Assembly: GCA_031216445.1 (NCBI GenBank)
Contig: CM062207.1
Span: 3,858,501 to 3,922,500 of the forward strand
From: Lateolabrax maculatus
Lineage: Eukaryota > Chordata > Actinopteri > Acropomatiformes > Lateolabracidae
Length of the DNA: 64,000 nucleotides
Direction of reading: 5' to 3'
How positions within the stretch are numbered: the stretch's first letter is position 1; the number at the start of each line of letters is the position of its first letter. The notes beneath the pieces are model-generated. The model saw nothing but the letters and a program-made list of their open reading frames with translations. It was not told the origin of the DNA and did not search any database. Positions 22,761 through 34,200 of this stretch are shown one piece after another. A program made the translations under genes and the position numbers.

Positions 22761-24145
22761 ATATGTGTGTATGTGTGATATATATATAGATATACATATA
22801 GAGGGCGTAGACATCAGGGAGTCAGAAACCCAGAGAACACAAAACTTCTACCTCATCTGCTTCTCATTTCTCCTTTTATTCTTCCTCCCTTACCCTCCTC
22901 CTTTCCCTTTGCCTCCTTTTATCTAGTAAACCACAGGTGACACACACACACACACAAGCCAGTTCACAATGGAAATCTAACCACATCATATTGGTTTTAT
23001 TTCATCCTGATCCTGTTCATTCTAAATTGAATCATCTATATCATCTTCTGTGGCTCCAATTTTCATTTTGTTTTGCATCCTGTGTGGTGAAATCAATAAT
23101 AATTGAGCCTTGAAATTAGCTCCTTAAATCTGTGTTTTCCTGTAAAAAAAAACACCACATTTGAGATGAATTGCAAGCTCTTTACAATTCATTACACTTT
23201 TAAACATGTTAATAAATTATATGTTCTCCTAGAGGCGACTCAACATTTTTATAAATCAAACAAAATCCTCACAGTTAAAAAACCCACAAGCTTGTAGCTC
23301 TGTAACAAGAACCTATAGCACACTGAGGGGTTATCTTCACAATAAATGAACCTACCAACTATTTCATCAACTAAGGAATCAACTTTGTACGTTGTTAAAA
23401 ATAAAACAAATTATGAGTCACATTACCAAGTAACAAACTGTCATGAAGAAGCTCGGTTGTGATGATGAACAGCCATATAGCTATTGTGAGACTCTATATA
23501 AATACATATAAACAAAGAGTCAACAAATGAGAGGGTTTTAAATTGATATAAAAACGTGCATTTACATAAACTAGACACACACACACTCACACACACACAG
23601 CCTTTAAGTCATGTCCATTTGGCAGGAACAGCTAGTAAAGAGCACTGGAGGCCATTCTTGTCCTCACTCGTCTCCTCTCATATCCCGAAACTCTTCACCT
23701 CCTCATCTCTCCATCTTTCTCTAAGTGCATCATATTTTCCTGACTATATTGTAACATATATTACTATTTACTTATTATATTGCATTGTTATAGTTTCCTC
23801 TGTGCTTTAAATACTTCCTCTTCATTTCTTCCTACCTGGAAAAAGTATTACAAATTTTTCTGGTGCATTAGAGGATAGATTTGCTGTTTAATTTAGTCAG
23901 GTCGCTGCAGCATTATTGTTGGCTATTTTATAACATTAGGCTACAGAATGTGATTTGTTTGCTGGACTAATCCTTTCAGCAGACGGCTCTCATGTTTATG
24001 TTTCCCTGTTTGCTTGTTTATTTAAGGTTTTCAGTCTCTCTCTTTGTCTTTATATTGATCCGTTACGAGAGTGAACCTGCTGCCATCATAAATCTGCTCT
24101 GTCCTTCCTCCACCAGCTCTGCTCTGCCTTGACATCTCTCCTCCT
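22761..24145. other. Unique AT-rich DNA, no gene seen
   Basis: A short ATATATATAGATATA stretch near 22780, a CT-rich part at about 22845-22925 and short CA runs near 22945 and 23575. No coding evidence. Confidence 0.7.
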
Positions 24146-24174
24146 GCTCCTCCTCCTCCTCCTCCTCCTCCTCT
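24146..24174. repeat. (TCC)n trinucleotide array
   Basis: About nine TCC/CTC units. Confidence 0.93.
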
Positions 24175-25023
24175 TCACTGCTGCATCACACATCCCGATA
24201 AACAGCTGATTGGAAAAGGTGCTGAAGTTCAACTGTCTGGAAAAAGATATCACACCCACACCACTATATTTAGTTCTGGCATGAAAATTTATGATGTGGT
24301 TTGGAAGTTTGTAAAATATGTTGTTTATTTCAGTTGTTTAAGAAAAGATAAGATGAATATAGTGTTATCTTACCATAAATAACTTTTGTGGAACATATTT
24401 TGAATTGAGTGTCTTTGCGTCCACTCACCTGAAGTGAGCCTGTACGAAACACCTCATTTGTAAAAAGATATTTAAAGTATTTGCCATAGAGAGTCTTGCA
24501 TAAGCAGTTTAGTAGGTTTTACTTTCCGCACCAGTGCCATCATGACACATATTATGCAGCCAACAAAACTCGTCTGATTGCAATTCAGATATGTCGCCAT
24601 CTCATACATATCACACTCGTTCACTAATCTATTTCAGTGTCAAAAATGAGGAAATGAAGGAGAGATTCCAGCACAGCGACTTTCCTCCTGTATCTTAACG
24701 AGAATGGACTCATTTCGTTGGGAGGTTTACTTCTGCCGAGAGCCGTCACTGCAGTAACAGCCTGAGCAGTGAAACTGAGACGAATGACTTCACAGCTCAT
24801 CTCCTTTCCCCAAAGATGCATTTTAGTCGATTATTCCTCTTTCTATTAGGATCATTATGGCTTTATTTATTTATTTATTTTAATGAAACACATTGTGCTT
24901 TAAGGGTGTGTTGGTTGTGCAGGACAGATGATGTCTGTCTTTCGACTCCTGCTCTTTACAGAGTAGAGTAGGTACTACAGTTGACTCTGGAGAAGTTTGT
25001 TCAGGCATTTAAACCCTCATCAA
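24175..25023. other. Unique AT-rich DNA, no gene seen
   Basis: It contains four TTTA units near 24863-24880. No gene or mobile element recognised. Confidence 0.7.
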
Positions 25024-25250
25024 GGTCTGCAACTAAAAAATATTTTTGATTATTGTTTAATTTGCTGATTATCTTTTTAATTAATCTTTTAATCAATAAA
25101 ATGTCAGAAAATAGTGAAAAACGCCAAACCAGGCACAATTCCCTAAAGCCGAAGATGATTTCTGATTAGTTTGCAATGATATAAATGAAAGAAAAGCAGT
25201 AAAGCTTCACATTTGAGAAGCTGGAACCAGAGACATTTTGAGCTAGAGGA
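25024..25250 (+). mobile_element. Teleost dispersed repeat (CTGCAACTAA end), forward copy
   Basis: It starts TCTGCAACTAAAAAATATTT, passes through TCAATAAAATGTCAGAAAAT and GTGAAAAACGCC, and reaches CACATTTGAGAAGCTGGAAC. This series of phrases is familiar from a very common teleost interspersed repeat. Fragments of the same family in reverse lie at 3330-3404 and near 29950. The far end appears replaced by the next repeat, so it is truncated. Confidence 0.62.
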
Positions 25251-25254
25251 TCAC

Positions 25255-25515
25255 CAAAGTTATTACAATTCATCTTGGGGGAAATATGAATGTGTGTACC
25301 AAGTTTCATAGCAATAGTTCAAAATCGAAACCACGACTGTGGACCTCATGCCAGCACTGGAGGAAAAGTCAGCTGATCACCAGATTCATCAGGATACATC
25401 CTCAGGGGACCATGAATATCCGTACCAAATATACCAAATGTAGGCCTAATCACAATCCAGCCAATAGTTGTTGAGACATTTCCGTCCGGGCTAAAGTCCT
25501 GGACCCAGCGAGCTG
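25255..25515. mobile_element. Teleost dispersed repeat with CCAATAGTTGTTGAGACATTT
   Basis: Diagnostic phrases are TACCAAGTTTCATAGCAATA, GAGGAAAAGTCAGCTGATCA and CAATAGTTGTTGAGACATTT. They occur twice in diverged form (accaagtttcat / accaaatatacc), giving an internal direct repeat. I know these phrases from an abundant repeat in percomorph fish, possibly the 3' part of a LINE. It abuts the repeat at 25024. Confidence 0.6.
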
Positions 25516-25860
25516 CCGTCTGACGACAGATGAGATGAGATGCTGAAGGAAACTAATGGAAAAGACGTGTTTTCTCTGACTGGTCTTTTACTCGGAGGAG
25601 AGCGAAAACAACAGCAGCCAGCAGTGATCCTGTGCGTTGCTCAGGGACACTTCAGCAGGTGGACAGCTGCTATCACGAGGAGCTGAACCCACATCTTATG
25701 TTCTTTATGCAATGAGACGCAGCAGTTAATGTTCCCTGGCATATGAAAAACATATTTGCACAGTAAAATCTGCTGGGATTCCCTATTACAAATATCCTTA
25801 AACCTTCACTAATCCAGGTTCATCCCGGGCCTCCCACAAAGATCGCTTTTAGCTTTTGCC
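25516..25860. other. Unique DNA, no gene seen
   Basis: No recognisable feature. Confidence 0.65.
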
Positions 25861-25861
25861 T

Positions 25862-25935
25862 ATATTCGATCCCGCCGCTTACGTAACGGCGCGGAGGCCC
25901 GGAGGGGGGAACAGGGCGCTGTTAGAGAGCGAGCT
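25862..25935. other. Short CpG-rich block with a TTACGTAA palindrome
   Basis: CCCGCCGCTTACGTAACGGC followed by GCGGAGGCCCGGAG is markedly richer in CG steps than the AT-rich flanks. TTACGTAA at 25879-25886 is the known consensus core of PAR-bZIP and NFIL3 binding sites, and the flanks extend the near-palindrome. This could be a conserved regulatory element or chance. Confidence 0.35.
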
Positions 25936-28033
25936 GTTCCCTTTTCTTGCTGATTTGCCGTTTTGCCAGCCATTTTTCAGAACATCTCGTTAAGTCGACG
26001 CCATCCATTTCACACAAGCGGCTGCGTCTTGTCAGCTATTGCTGTGAATAACAGGGACGCTTGCTCTCTTTCTCACTGTTTTAGGCTCCGACTTATGCTG
26101 ACAGCACATTCTGTCACACGTTTTTTCTTTGAACCACTTCTTTTTACTATTTCAGCCTCTCACTCTCTGTCTCTACCCGCTTTTATCTCCGTCACTTTCT
26201 CTGCCTGTCCCAGAAAAGGGTGAGACAATTTCACATTCCCACCGTTTCTACGTTCTTTCACAGATCCATCTCCTCACACGAGGATGATAAGAAACCTGAC
26301 TCTCTCTCTCGCTTTCGCTGTCCAAATCTCACCTAAGCACCCATAATATTTACCGTCCTCTTATCTCGTTATCAGGAACACGGCCCGACCTTGAACTAAC
26401 ACGCAAATAATGCAGCGAATGCCAAGCCAAGCCTTCTCATGATAAATTAGTGGTTGCTTTGAGAGAAAGGAGGGATCAAAACAAGACAAACAAGCTTTAA
26501 CAACAGTATTCGAGCTTTGTTTGCCTGTCAGGATCTGCTCAGTAGGTATTCCCCCTTCAAAGAGCCGCTACTAGGAAAGAAAATTGACACCAGAAATGAT
26601 TTACCTGTTTGTCCAGTTCAAACAAATGAAAGGGAGCTGCATTACAAACATTTTTTTTTCTTTTGTTTCAGCTTTTTGTTTCTGGTTTTGGAGTACAGAG
26701 TGATTCTTCCAAATAAATTAAACATTATGTCTTTGATTCACTTGCTGTATGCCAACACCCCATTTTCAACAGAGAAGCTCTTCTCCAGTTGAGCTCTTAC
26801 AATGTCGTCTCAAGGTTATTCAAGGACAGGAAACTTTCTTTGAAAGTAGACCCCTTGCTGAGTTTAGAAAATATGTGAAACGTCTGATTTTTCTTCCTGC
26901 TGTACACGTCTGAGTGCTAAAAGTTGCCCAAGAAAATGTCACATGCTGGCAGCTGGAGGTAACTGTCTGAATTTTTGACAACTTCACGCTCCCAGAAATT
27001 ACCCCAAGAAGACGACCATGAACTACATTTCCTCTTCTTAGAGGCTGGTGGGGACACAGAAGTGGTTCAGCCAAACGTGGCTAATCCAGCTTTCCTTGGA
27101 TTTGTATTTTGTCCTTAATTTTCAATGAATCTTGAGTGTGTCAGATTAGGGGGGTGGAACAATTTCCTGATTACATCCTTATTTTATTTAAGTCCAGGTC
27201 ACACCAGAAGGTGTCAGAGCGAGGTTACTCTGTGCGTCCTGTCCACTTTACTCCCACAAGCAAATCCACTAAAAAAGCCAATAGTTTTCATATTTATGTA
27301 TTATTATGTATTTTATGTGAAAATACAACGTACAATCTGCCTATTGTGGTGTTTAAATATAAAAACCTTGGCTTTTTTCAGGCTCTATGTTGCTGACATT
27401 GAATATGTAAGCAGGAAAACTAGGTCATGAAGTGATAATGAACTGTGAACCTCAACATCTAAACCAACAGATGGACAGTAAGAAACTTGAACATCTACAT
27501 TTCTATAAAAAGTGTAAAAAGTGAATCTGCTGAGACAACTGAAAGCTGCAAAACAACTACTAAAGATTTTTTGAACTGCTGCTTCTAAAGGTCAAGAAGG
27601 GACATTGAAACTAAACATTTCTACGAGTATCTAAAGTTGAGTTGTTGTTTGTCATCCTATATAAGAAATAGCTACCATTTTTGGATTTAAAAAATACATA
27701 AAATCATTCTTGAATACTATATGGTTTGTTTGGTTAAAAAAAAAAAAATCATCAACAGTAATTCATCACTTCAAAATATAACATATAACTCTTGAGGTAA
27801 TCGACACATTTTCCTCTGTAACGTATATGTAAGATAAGATGACCCAGTTAAAAGTGAAAGTTGAAAAATGAACCTATAACAAGTTAACACTTAAAGCTGT
27901 AAAATAACCATAAAGTTATAACAGCTCTATTATCACCAAGCAACCAGTTATCACAGCTCAAAGTCTGTAACGGCAGCATTGAGAACTCGCAATGCCTCAA
28001 ACAAGAATCACAATGAAACATGTTGCATGCATG

Positions 28034-28035
<2 letters not shown>
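25936..28035. other. Unique DNA, no gene seen
   Basis: The part at about 26390-26450 (CAAATAATGCAGCGAATGCC...TGATAAATTAGTGGTTGC) has the mixed AT/GC texture of a conserved non-coding element, but this cannot be tested here. An A12 run lies near 27737. No open frame is convincing. Confidence 0.6.

Positions 28036-28070
<35 letters not shown>
28036..28070. repeat. (CA)17 microsatellite
   Basis: A pure CA run. Confidence 0.97.
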
Positions 28071-28072
<2 letters not shown>

Positions 28073-28721
28073 TGACAGTACAGTACCTTAAAGTGTCTCA
28101 GACAGAAGTTGGTAGACTGCAACAAGTCAGCTCTGAGTCGCTGTGGATCCAAGTGAGCATGAACCGAAATGAGAGAGTAAGAGGGGAGGAGGGAGGGAGG
28201 GAGGGATGAACAGATTTGTGGGCAGAGAAACAGAAACAGAGAGAGGACAACAGGCGTAGACAAAAAGGGGAGAGGTGGAGCAACACTTCTACAAACTACA
28301 CGTTTGTAGACAATAAAAGTCTACAAACGCTCCACACAAGGACAAAAGAAGGAGACAGGAAATAAGAGGAAAAGTTAGACAAAAGGAAGAAAAGAATAGA
28401 AAAAACGTGCACAAGTATGGGGATGAAGATACAAGGAGAAGGAAGAGGAGGTTGGCACAAATAGAGACAAATATTGACACACACACACGCACATTTTGAC
28501 CACTCCAACAGGGCAGACATCTGGCCCAGAGTGGATTATGGGTAATTAACTGCTCTTTAATGATTCCCGCTGAGCGAGGAGTCTGACAGGACACACACAG
28601 ATTACACTCTGATGCACAAAAATGTGTGTGTGTATACTGTATATATATGTGAGCGTGTGTGTGCATGACCCAGAGAGCAAGCCAGGGGAATAACCGAGAT
28701 TACACTGTGATCCACCGCAGA
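28071..28721. other. Unique DNA with purine-rich part, no gene seen
   Basis: GGGAGGGAGGGAGGGA lies near 28190-28205, and GA-rich sequence continues to about 28450. Leu-Ser-Phe-rich minus-strand frames mirror this. Confidence 0.7.
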
Positions 28722-28758
28722 CACACACACACGCACACACACACGCACACGCACACAC

Positions 28759-28804
<46 letters not shown>
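28722..28804. repeat. Long CA microsatellite with GC steps
   Basis: About 83 bp. The 5' half has regularly spaced CG interruptions and the 3' half is pure (CA)n. Confidence 0.97.
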
Positions 28805-28807
<3 letters not shown>

Positions 28808-28900
28808 TGGACATAATGTCTATAGGGGTTTATTCACTTCCAACCATCACATTCTTAAACCCATCCTTAGCCCTTAATCCTGCCAGTGGATGTATGTGCA

Positions 28901-28939
28901 TGTGTGTGTGTGTGTGCATGTGTGTGTGTGTGTGTGTGT
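28901..28939. repeat. TG microsatellite with one CA step
   Basis: A TG run interrupted once by GCATG. Confidence 0.94.
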
Positions 28940-29089
28940 AGCTGTGTAACTTTCATCCTTCATCCTGCAGGTATGAGTTTACTTTCTGACTCTATTACTT
29001 GCGTGCAAATGCTTTATTTTAATTGTTTTAATGAACCCAATGTGACAACAAATGTCGGGTGTAAACAGTTGTGCGTGTTCGAGTGAACG

Positions 29090-29093
<4 letters not shown>

Positions 29094-29132
<39 letters not shown>
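29094..29132. repeat. (GT)19 microsatellite
   Basis: A pure GT run immediately upstream of the paired dispersed repeat that starts at 29133. Confidence 0.96.
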
Positions 29133-29133
<1 letters not shown>

Positions 29134-29245
29134 AACTTAATCCTCAAGATTCCCAGGCTTGTCCATTTGTCCAGTGACCCAAGGCCAAATGCTGAAGATA
29201 GTATCGACCCAAAATAAGCGAGTCAACAACACAAGGACTGAGGTC
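29133..29245 (+). repeat. Dispersed repeat, copy 1 of a local pair
   Basis: It contains ATTCCCAGGCTTGTCCATTT, then GTCCAGTGACC, AATGCTGAAGATAGTAT, CGACCCAAAATAAGCGAG and CAACAACACAAGG. The same ordered phrases recur at 31919-32015 in the same orientation, with a deletion of about 14 bp. Both copies follow TG-rich sequence. I do not know a family name. Confidence 0.65.
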
Positions 29246-31918
29246 ATAACACACCGGTGAGCTGAGGACGAGACGACACACCTGAGGGGATCCTACAGGA
29301 CAATGTGTGTGCAAGAGCAGGGAGATAATGCGGGGAAAGGAAAAGACAAGAGAACACGTATGACTGAAACACATATGGCATATTCAGATCCTGGTCTCCT
29401 CACAGTGGGATGTGATCAACCTTTAAAGGGAGGCGTCCAGTAGGCATCACAATCAGAATCCCACGCCACCATAACAGACTCCATTGGACCCGAAGGAGTC
29501 CAAGATCCTCACCCCTACCTCTAAGGATGAGCCCACTTGTAGCAGCTTAAACAGGTAATTACATTACATCAGTCATTACATTAAAAACTACGCTTTTAGA
29601 CTCAGTTCCTTCTTCCCTGTGCCAGTCCGGCAATCCATCCGTTGATCACATGCTCTATGTTAGCCTCACTTATGAACGATGAACCAAGAACTCTTGAACT
29701 CTCTCCGAATGGTTTTACGCTTAGGAAACTTATGTGAATCATTTGCTACAGACTTCACAGTGACCATATCTCAACCCAGCAACACCTATGGGACGGGTTC
29801 GACTGCTCTCTCCGCCACCATCATTAAAACACCAAATTAGTTCACATTTTTTTGAAGGATTGTGTTTATATCTCCCTCCAGGGGCTTGTATAGATCTTGA
29901 CCAAGGAGCATTTAAGCTGTTCTGGAGGCTTGAGGTCAGACAAAACAAGACAATGAAAATAATTGTTGGCTGCAGCCGTACTCTACATCTTATGATTTGT
30001 CTATGGAAGACTCATTTTTAATGATACATGTAGTAACAAGATAGAAAAAATCCCACCTCTGGGAGAAAAAGAAAATCAATCCCCACGTAAAGCTGAAGAA
30101 ACTGCAGAGAGTTTAATTCTCAGCAGGAGCTGCATCCTCATGGGATCTCCGTATTCATCAATTTTTACAAACTAAAGACACGGCAGAGCTGTAAGATGTT
30201 GAAATCATCAACGATGCCCTGAAGGAGATCGAGCTGTGTGACGTCCCCTGGTGATATTAGTCCTGCTCATACAGGGCTCGAGACACAGCAAACACTGTAG
30301 ATGGATATCGAGAAGAAAAGACATTTAAAGAGAAAATAAAATTAAAACTTGAGAGAATACTTCCCTTGAGATCCTTTGTTTGGCCTGATGGAAGCGCAAT
30401 ATGAATATTGTTACCCAGATCTAAAGGGTTTGTCCTGTGTAAGGATGGCCAGTTTAAGATATCTCAGACTGATGTGAGCTCAACGCTCAGGGCAGGAGTG
30501 TAATCTATCACAACTAGATCGTACGACGTGTTGTTTTCCACATCGGTAATCAGTCCATCGGTCAATTTTCAGGGCAGCGAAACAAATCAAAAGTGTTTAT
30601 AGTTGGAGGTGGAGTGGGCACAATATTGTTTATTATGTCTATTCTGGAAGAAATTCATAGCATTGCACCCGGTTGTTCACATCAATAGCTGTGTAACAGA
30701 TTAAAAGAGAGAAGTTCAAACCATTGCTCCTTTCTCCCCTTCGCACAGCTGACCAATCACGGTGTGACGTGGGTTTTGAATGTCGGATTGTCGGTTTCGG
30801 AAAGTTACACAAATGGTCCCATATTGTAAGCAAAAAATTGTACTTTTTACATATTAAAAATCACTGTACAGAGTACGGTATACTGTCCAATAACTGTGTC
30901 TTTCAATAATGACAAAAATATTCAACATACAAAAATATTCTCTTGGCTGTCGAGGTGACTTTAAATCCTTCCTGTTCTGTGGTCAGTCGTCACTTAACAG
31001 CCCAACATATTGTCCCAACTTCTTTCTCTTTATCTGCTTATTCTGACAGGGAGTCCACTACTGTCACCTGCAGCCTTAAGCTTGTATTAATGCCTGCATG
31101 TAAGCAAGTGTACATTAATACATGTGCATATGTGTGTGTGTACATTTCTATGTGTGTGTGTGTGTGCACTGTTGGAGGCTGTTAATCTGCTAATCCACCC
31201 CCCTCAGAGCCAGATTACTGTTAGGAGTTTGATAAGAAGTAAATGTTGGAGGCATTTAAATATATTAGTGTTTCTCTGCTCACTACAGTGTGGCCCAGAC
31301 AAATCCTTTATCTCACAAGACAACACAGCTTTTCACTGATAGAACATTTTAACATTGTGATATTACATGAAATGATATGATATGATCTAATGTGAAACAA
31401 GCATTATACAATAGCATTTGGGTAGAAACATTGGAACTAAAACTGTAGGTTTCACTTCTGTAATTCATGAGAATTGAACCCTTTTAAAGCCCATTGAAAA
31501 AGTTGACATATAAATAAAGTGGTGTGTATTTTAGGTTGGATTTTTAAATGTTGGGTGAAATTTAATCATTTCTTTGCATTGTTGGCCCAAAGTCTGCTGC
31601 ACATTTAATAACTTTTATAACATTCAATACAACTGCAGTTTGGTGGTTGCTTTGGCAAATATACAGAGCATTAGGTTAAAGTTTCCCAGCTCCGATAAAG
31701 ACACAGCCGCTTTCCCATGGGAAGCATCTCGGTCTCTCAAGCAGTGGATTCACTTTAATCTTTCATCTGGTATGAAATTATCTTCTAATCTCAATTATAG
31801 TCAACTACTTTAATGTATTTATCTTGAAGACAATGTTTTTTTTATATCACAGACAATTGGCCGTGTAAGGAATGAACAGCTGTACACATTTGACTGATAG
31901 CAGTGTGTGAATATGTGT
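29246..31918. other. Unique DNA, no gene seen
   Basis: A minus-strand fragment of the CTGCAACTAA-type repeat appears at about 29950-29980 (AATGAAAATAATTGTTGGCT then GCAGCC). Short TG words lie near 31130-31165. The rest is unremarkable AT-rich sequence. Confidence 0.6.
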
Positions 31919-32015
31919 GTGCAGAATTTAGTCCACAACATTCCCAGGCTTGTCCATTTGTTCAGCTACCAGCTGAAGACTGTATGACCCCAAACGCTGA
32001 GGCTGCAACAACAAC
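31919..32015 (+). repeat. Dispersed repeat, copy 2 of a local pair
   Basis: CATTCCCAGGCTTGTCCATT followed by TGTTCAGCTACC, GCTGAAGACTGTATGACCCC and CAACAACAACAC matches copy 1 at 29133-29245. It lacks the GACCCAAGGCCAAA part. Confidence 0.65.
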
Positions 32016-34039
32016 ACATGGGCGACTCCACCGTGACGGGACTACACCAGGGCATTAATATGTGAATTCTGTTAGGAACATCCCACCTACTCCAACTAAA
32101 AAGAAACAGATTCACTGTTTGAGAAAATAAAGCTGTGAAAATTGGACAATTAAGAACAAAACACAAAACTCTGCCAAATTATGGTCAGCAAGTACGTCAT
32201 CCAAAGAAGACTAGACTCGCCAAAAATAGCGATATATTAAAAGCTTCTTCTTCTATGTCCCTCAATACACCAAAACCTCATGTTGGTCAACAATATTCAG
32301 GATGGGAACAATAGGAACAACAACCTGTTCTATATTTAGTGGCTATGACTGAGTATTATTGTATTGTTAGGGGGCGAAAAAAACATCCATTTCAAGAATA
32401 AAGTAGAAGTATTTTAAGAAAGAAAAAGTCATAATATTACCAGAAATAAAGTCGCACACAGACATTTAGTCACAAGTGTGCCAACACAGTTTTTTTTCCA
32501 AGTAGGATACATTATAGCTGTCAGAAATGTCTCATATCTCCTATACTCTCCCTATAAGCTCCAACTAAGAAGCTGATATGAAACATTTATGGTGCATCTG
32601 TATCTAAACCCAACTGTTTTTGTGAGGTCTGACAAAAGAGTTACATAAGTAAATAAGAAAACTTTCCTTTAGTGACTTTACAGAAATTCTGAGCTTTTTT
32701 TTCCCACTGAAATTGGAATAAAACCCTTCAATTATTACCAGAAGTAAAAAATTCAGCTGTTGTCACACTGGTGTGAGAGAGTTGGGTTACATAAGGAAAT
32801 GTCTGGCTCAGAACCCCAATCTAGTTATGTAACTCTGGTTTGGGACAGATGATGTGGTCGATGGTGTCTGCGTGGAGGGGGGGGGGGGGATTTCAGCAGG
32901 GTGAGGAGGACCACATGGGGCGAGGAAAATGTTGCCTATTATTTCATATCACTCCATCTTTCTGTCCCCCTCTTTCCTTCCTCCATTCTTACATTTTATC
33001 ATCCTTTCCTTCATCTTTGTCTTTGTTCTTCATTCCCTCTTCCCGTTTCTACACCTCCCTCCCATCTTCCTTTCATCTGCCACCTTCTCGACTTCATCCC
33101 TCTAGCTCTTTTTACACTTTCCTCTCCCTCTGTCTCTCTCCCGGGGGAGAAAAATAGTTTATTCATCCATCCATCATCTGTGTCAGGCTGGCGTGTGAGC
33201 CTCCACATCCAGGGACAGATACCAGAAGAAATGGACAGAAAATCAGAAGGGAAGAAATATACATGTAAAGAAGGGTTGAGGAACGAAAGCTTGCGGCGGT
33301 TTGGGAATAAACAAACAAGACGGTACAATGATGCACAAAACTAGAACTTTAAAAATAATAACTTTTTTTTTTTTGTCTTTTTGGTGTTGAATTCACAGCG
33401 CTCCCTCGTCTGCCTGAAGCAGTAACACCCTGAAGGCAACACTGACGCAACAACAGCTCGCTACATCTCAACACAGTGAGACACTCGATATCCTTTGTTT
33501 GCCTTCACACTGTATTACACAGGATTCAGATACAGTACAACAGGGTTTAAAAGACCATACAGGGTTTGTGGTTTTCAGTATACACATGTACTTTACGTTA
33601 CTGCAATTATTCTTTCCTACAGTGATTCATTTTTACTCACAAGAGACAGAATAATGAAAGAACGGTCTGAATGGAAGAAGCAGAGGCAAAGATATCCTGA
33701 CTTTTAGTCTTTTGTCTGTATGGTTCGGGCTGTTCCCACAACTGGACTCTCATTAAACCCTCCCTGTCTGGTAAATGCCCATGTCTTTTAGAGTCCACCA
33801 TGATGCAGCTGTCCACCACATGGCTGTAATGAATTTGTGATGAAAAAACAAAAAAAACAGCGCTCACTTTGGATTTATTCGTGGTTCATCTAAAATGTGC
33901 AAAAGCATCCGTATAATCCTTTAAAGACAAAGTGCAGCACACTTAAACTGTACTATAATCCATCTCTATTTCTCATCAAGTCTCCTCTTGGAAATATTGA
34001 TTATTGTGGATGCTACCTTGTCTTTGATTATACATATAG
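32016..34039. other. Unique DNA, no gene seen
   Basis: It holds a G13 run (32877-32889), a pyrimidine tract (about 32955-33145) that produces two Pro-Ser-Leu-rich plus-strand frames, and a T12 run (33363-33374). The sequence just before 34040 may belong to the LINE remnant but has stops in all frames. Confidence 0.6.
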
Positions 34040-34200
34040 ATTACATCTGCAGCAAAGTCCAGACAGCAGATTTATTTTCTTCAGAGATTGAGGTCAGTTG
34101 GAGCAAACAGACAAATTCTATTATCATTTTCCCAATCTATAATACAGACGGTTATGCAACATGAGATCCCTGCTTGGTACAGTGCAACTGTCATCCTGTT
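34040..34200 (+). pseudogene. LINE reverse-transcriptase C-terminal remnant
   Basis: In the frame starting at 34040 the translation reads KSRQQIYFLQRLRSVGANRQ, followed by ILLSFSQSIIQTVMQHEIPA and WYSA. This matches the pattern of the C-terminal reverse-transcriptase region in L2/CR1/Rex1-like LINEs (QxLYFLRxLRSFxV then a hydrophobic helix with an FYxSxIESV-like segment and a W a few residues on). A stop lies just upstream (34037-34039). The similarity fades after about 34200 although the frame stays open to 34291. It is a short dead fragment. The clade is uncertain. Confidence 0.65.

Noticed and set aside
22263..22814. 183-codon minus-strand frame
   Set aside because: It lies opposite a GA-rich tract and runs into a mobile element. 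Ser-Leu-Pro-Phe composition is as expected from the tract.
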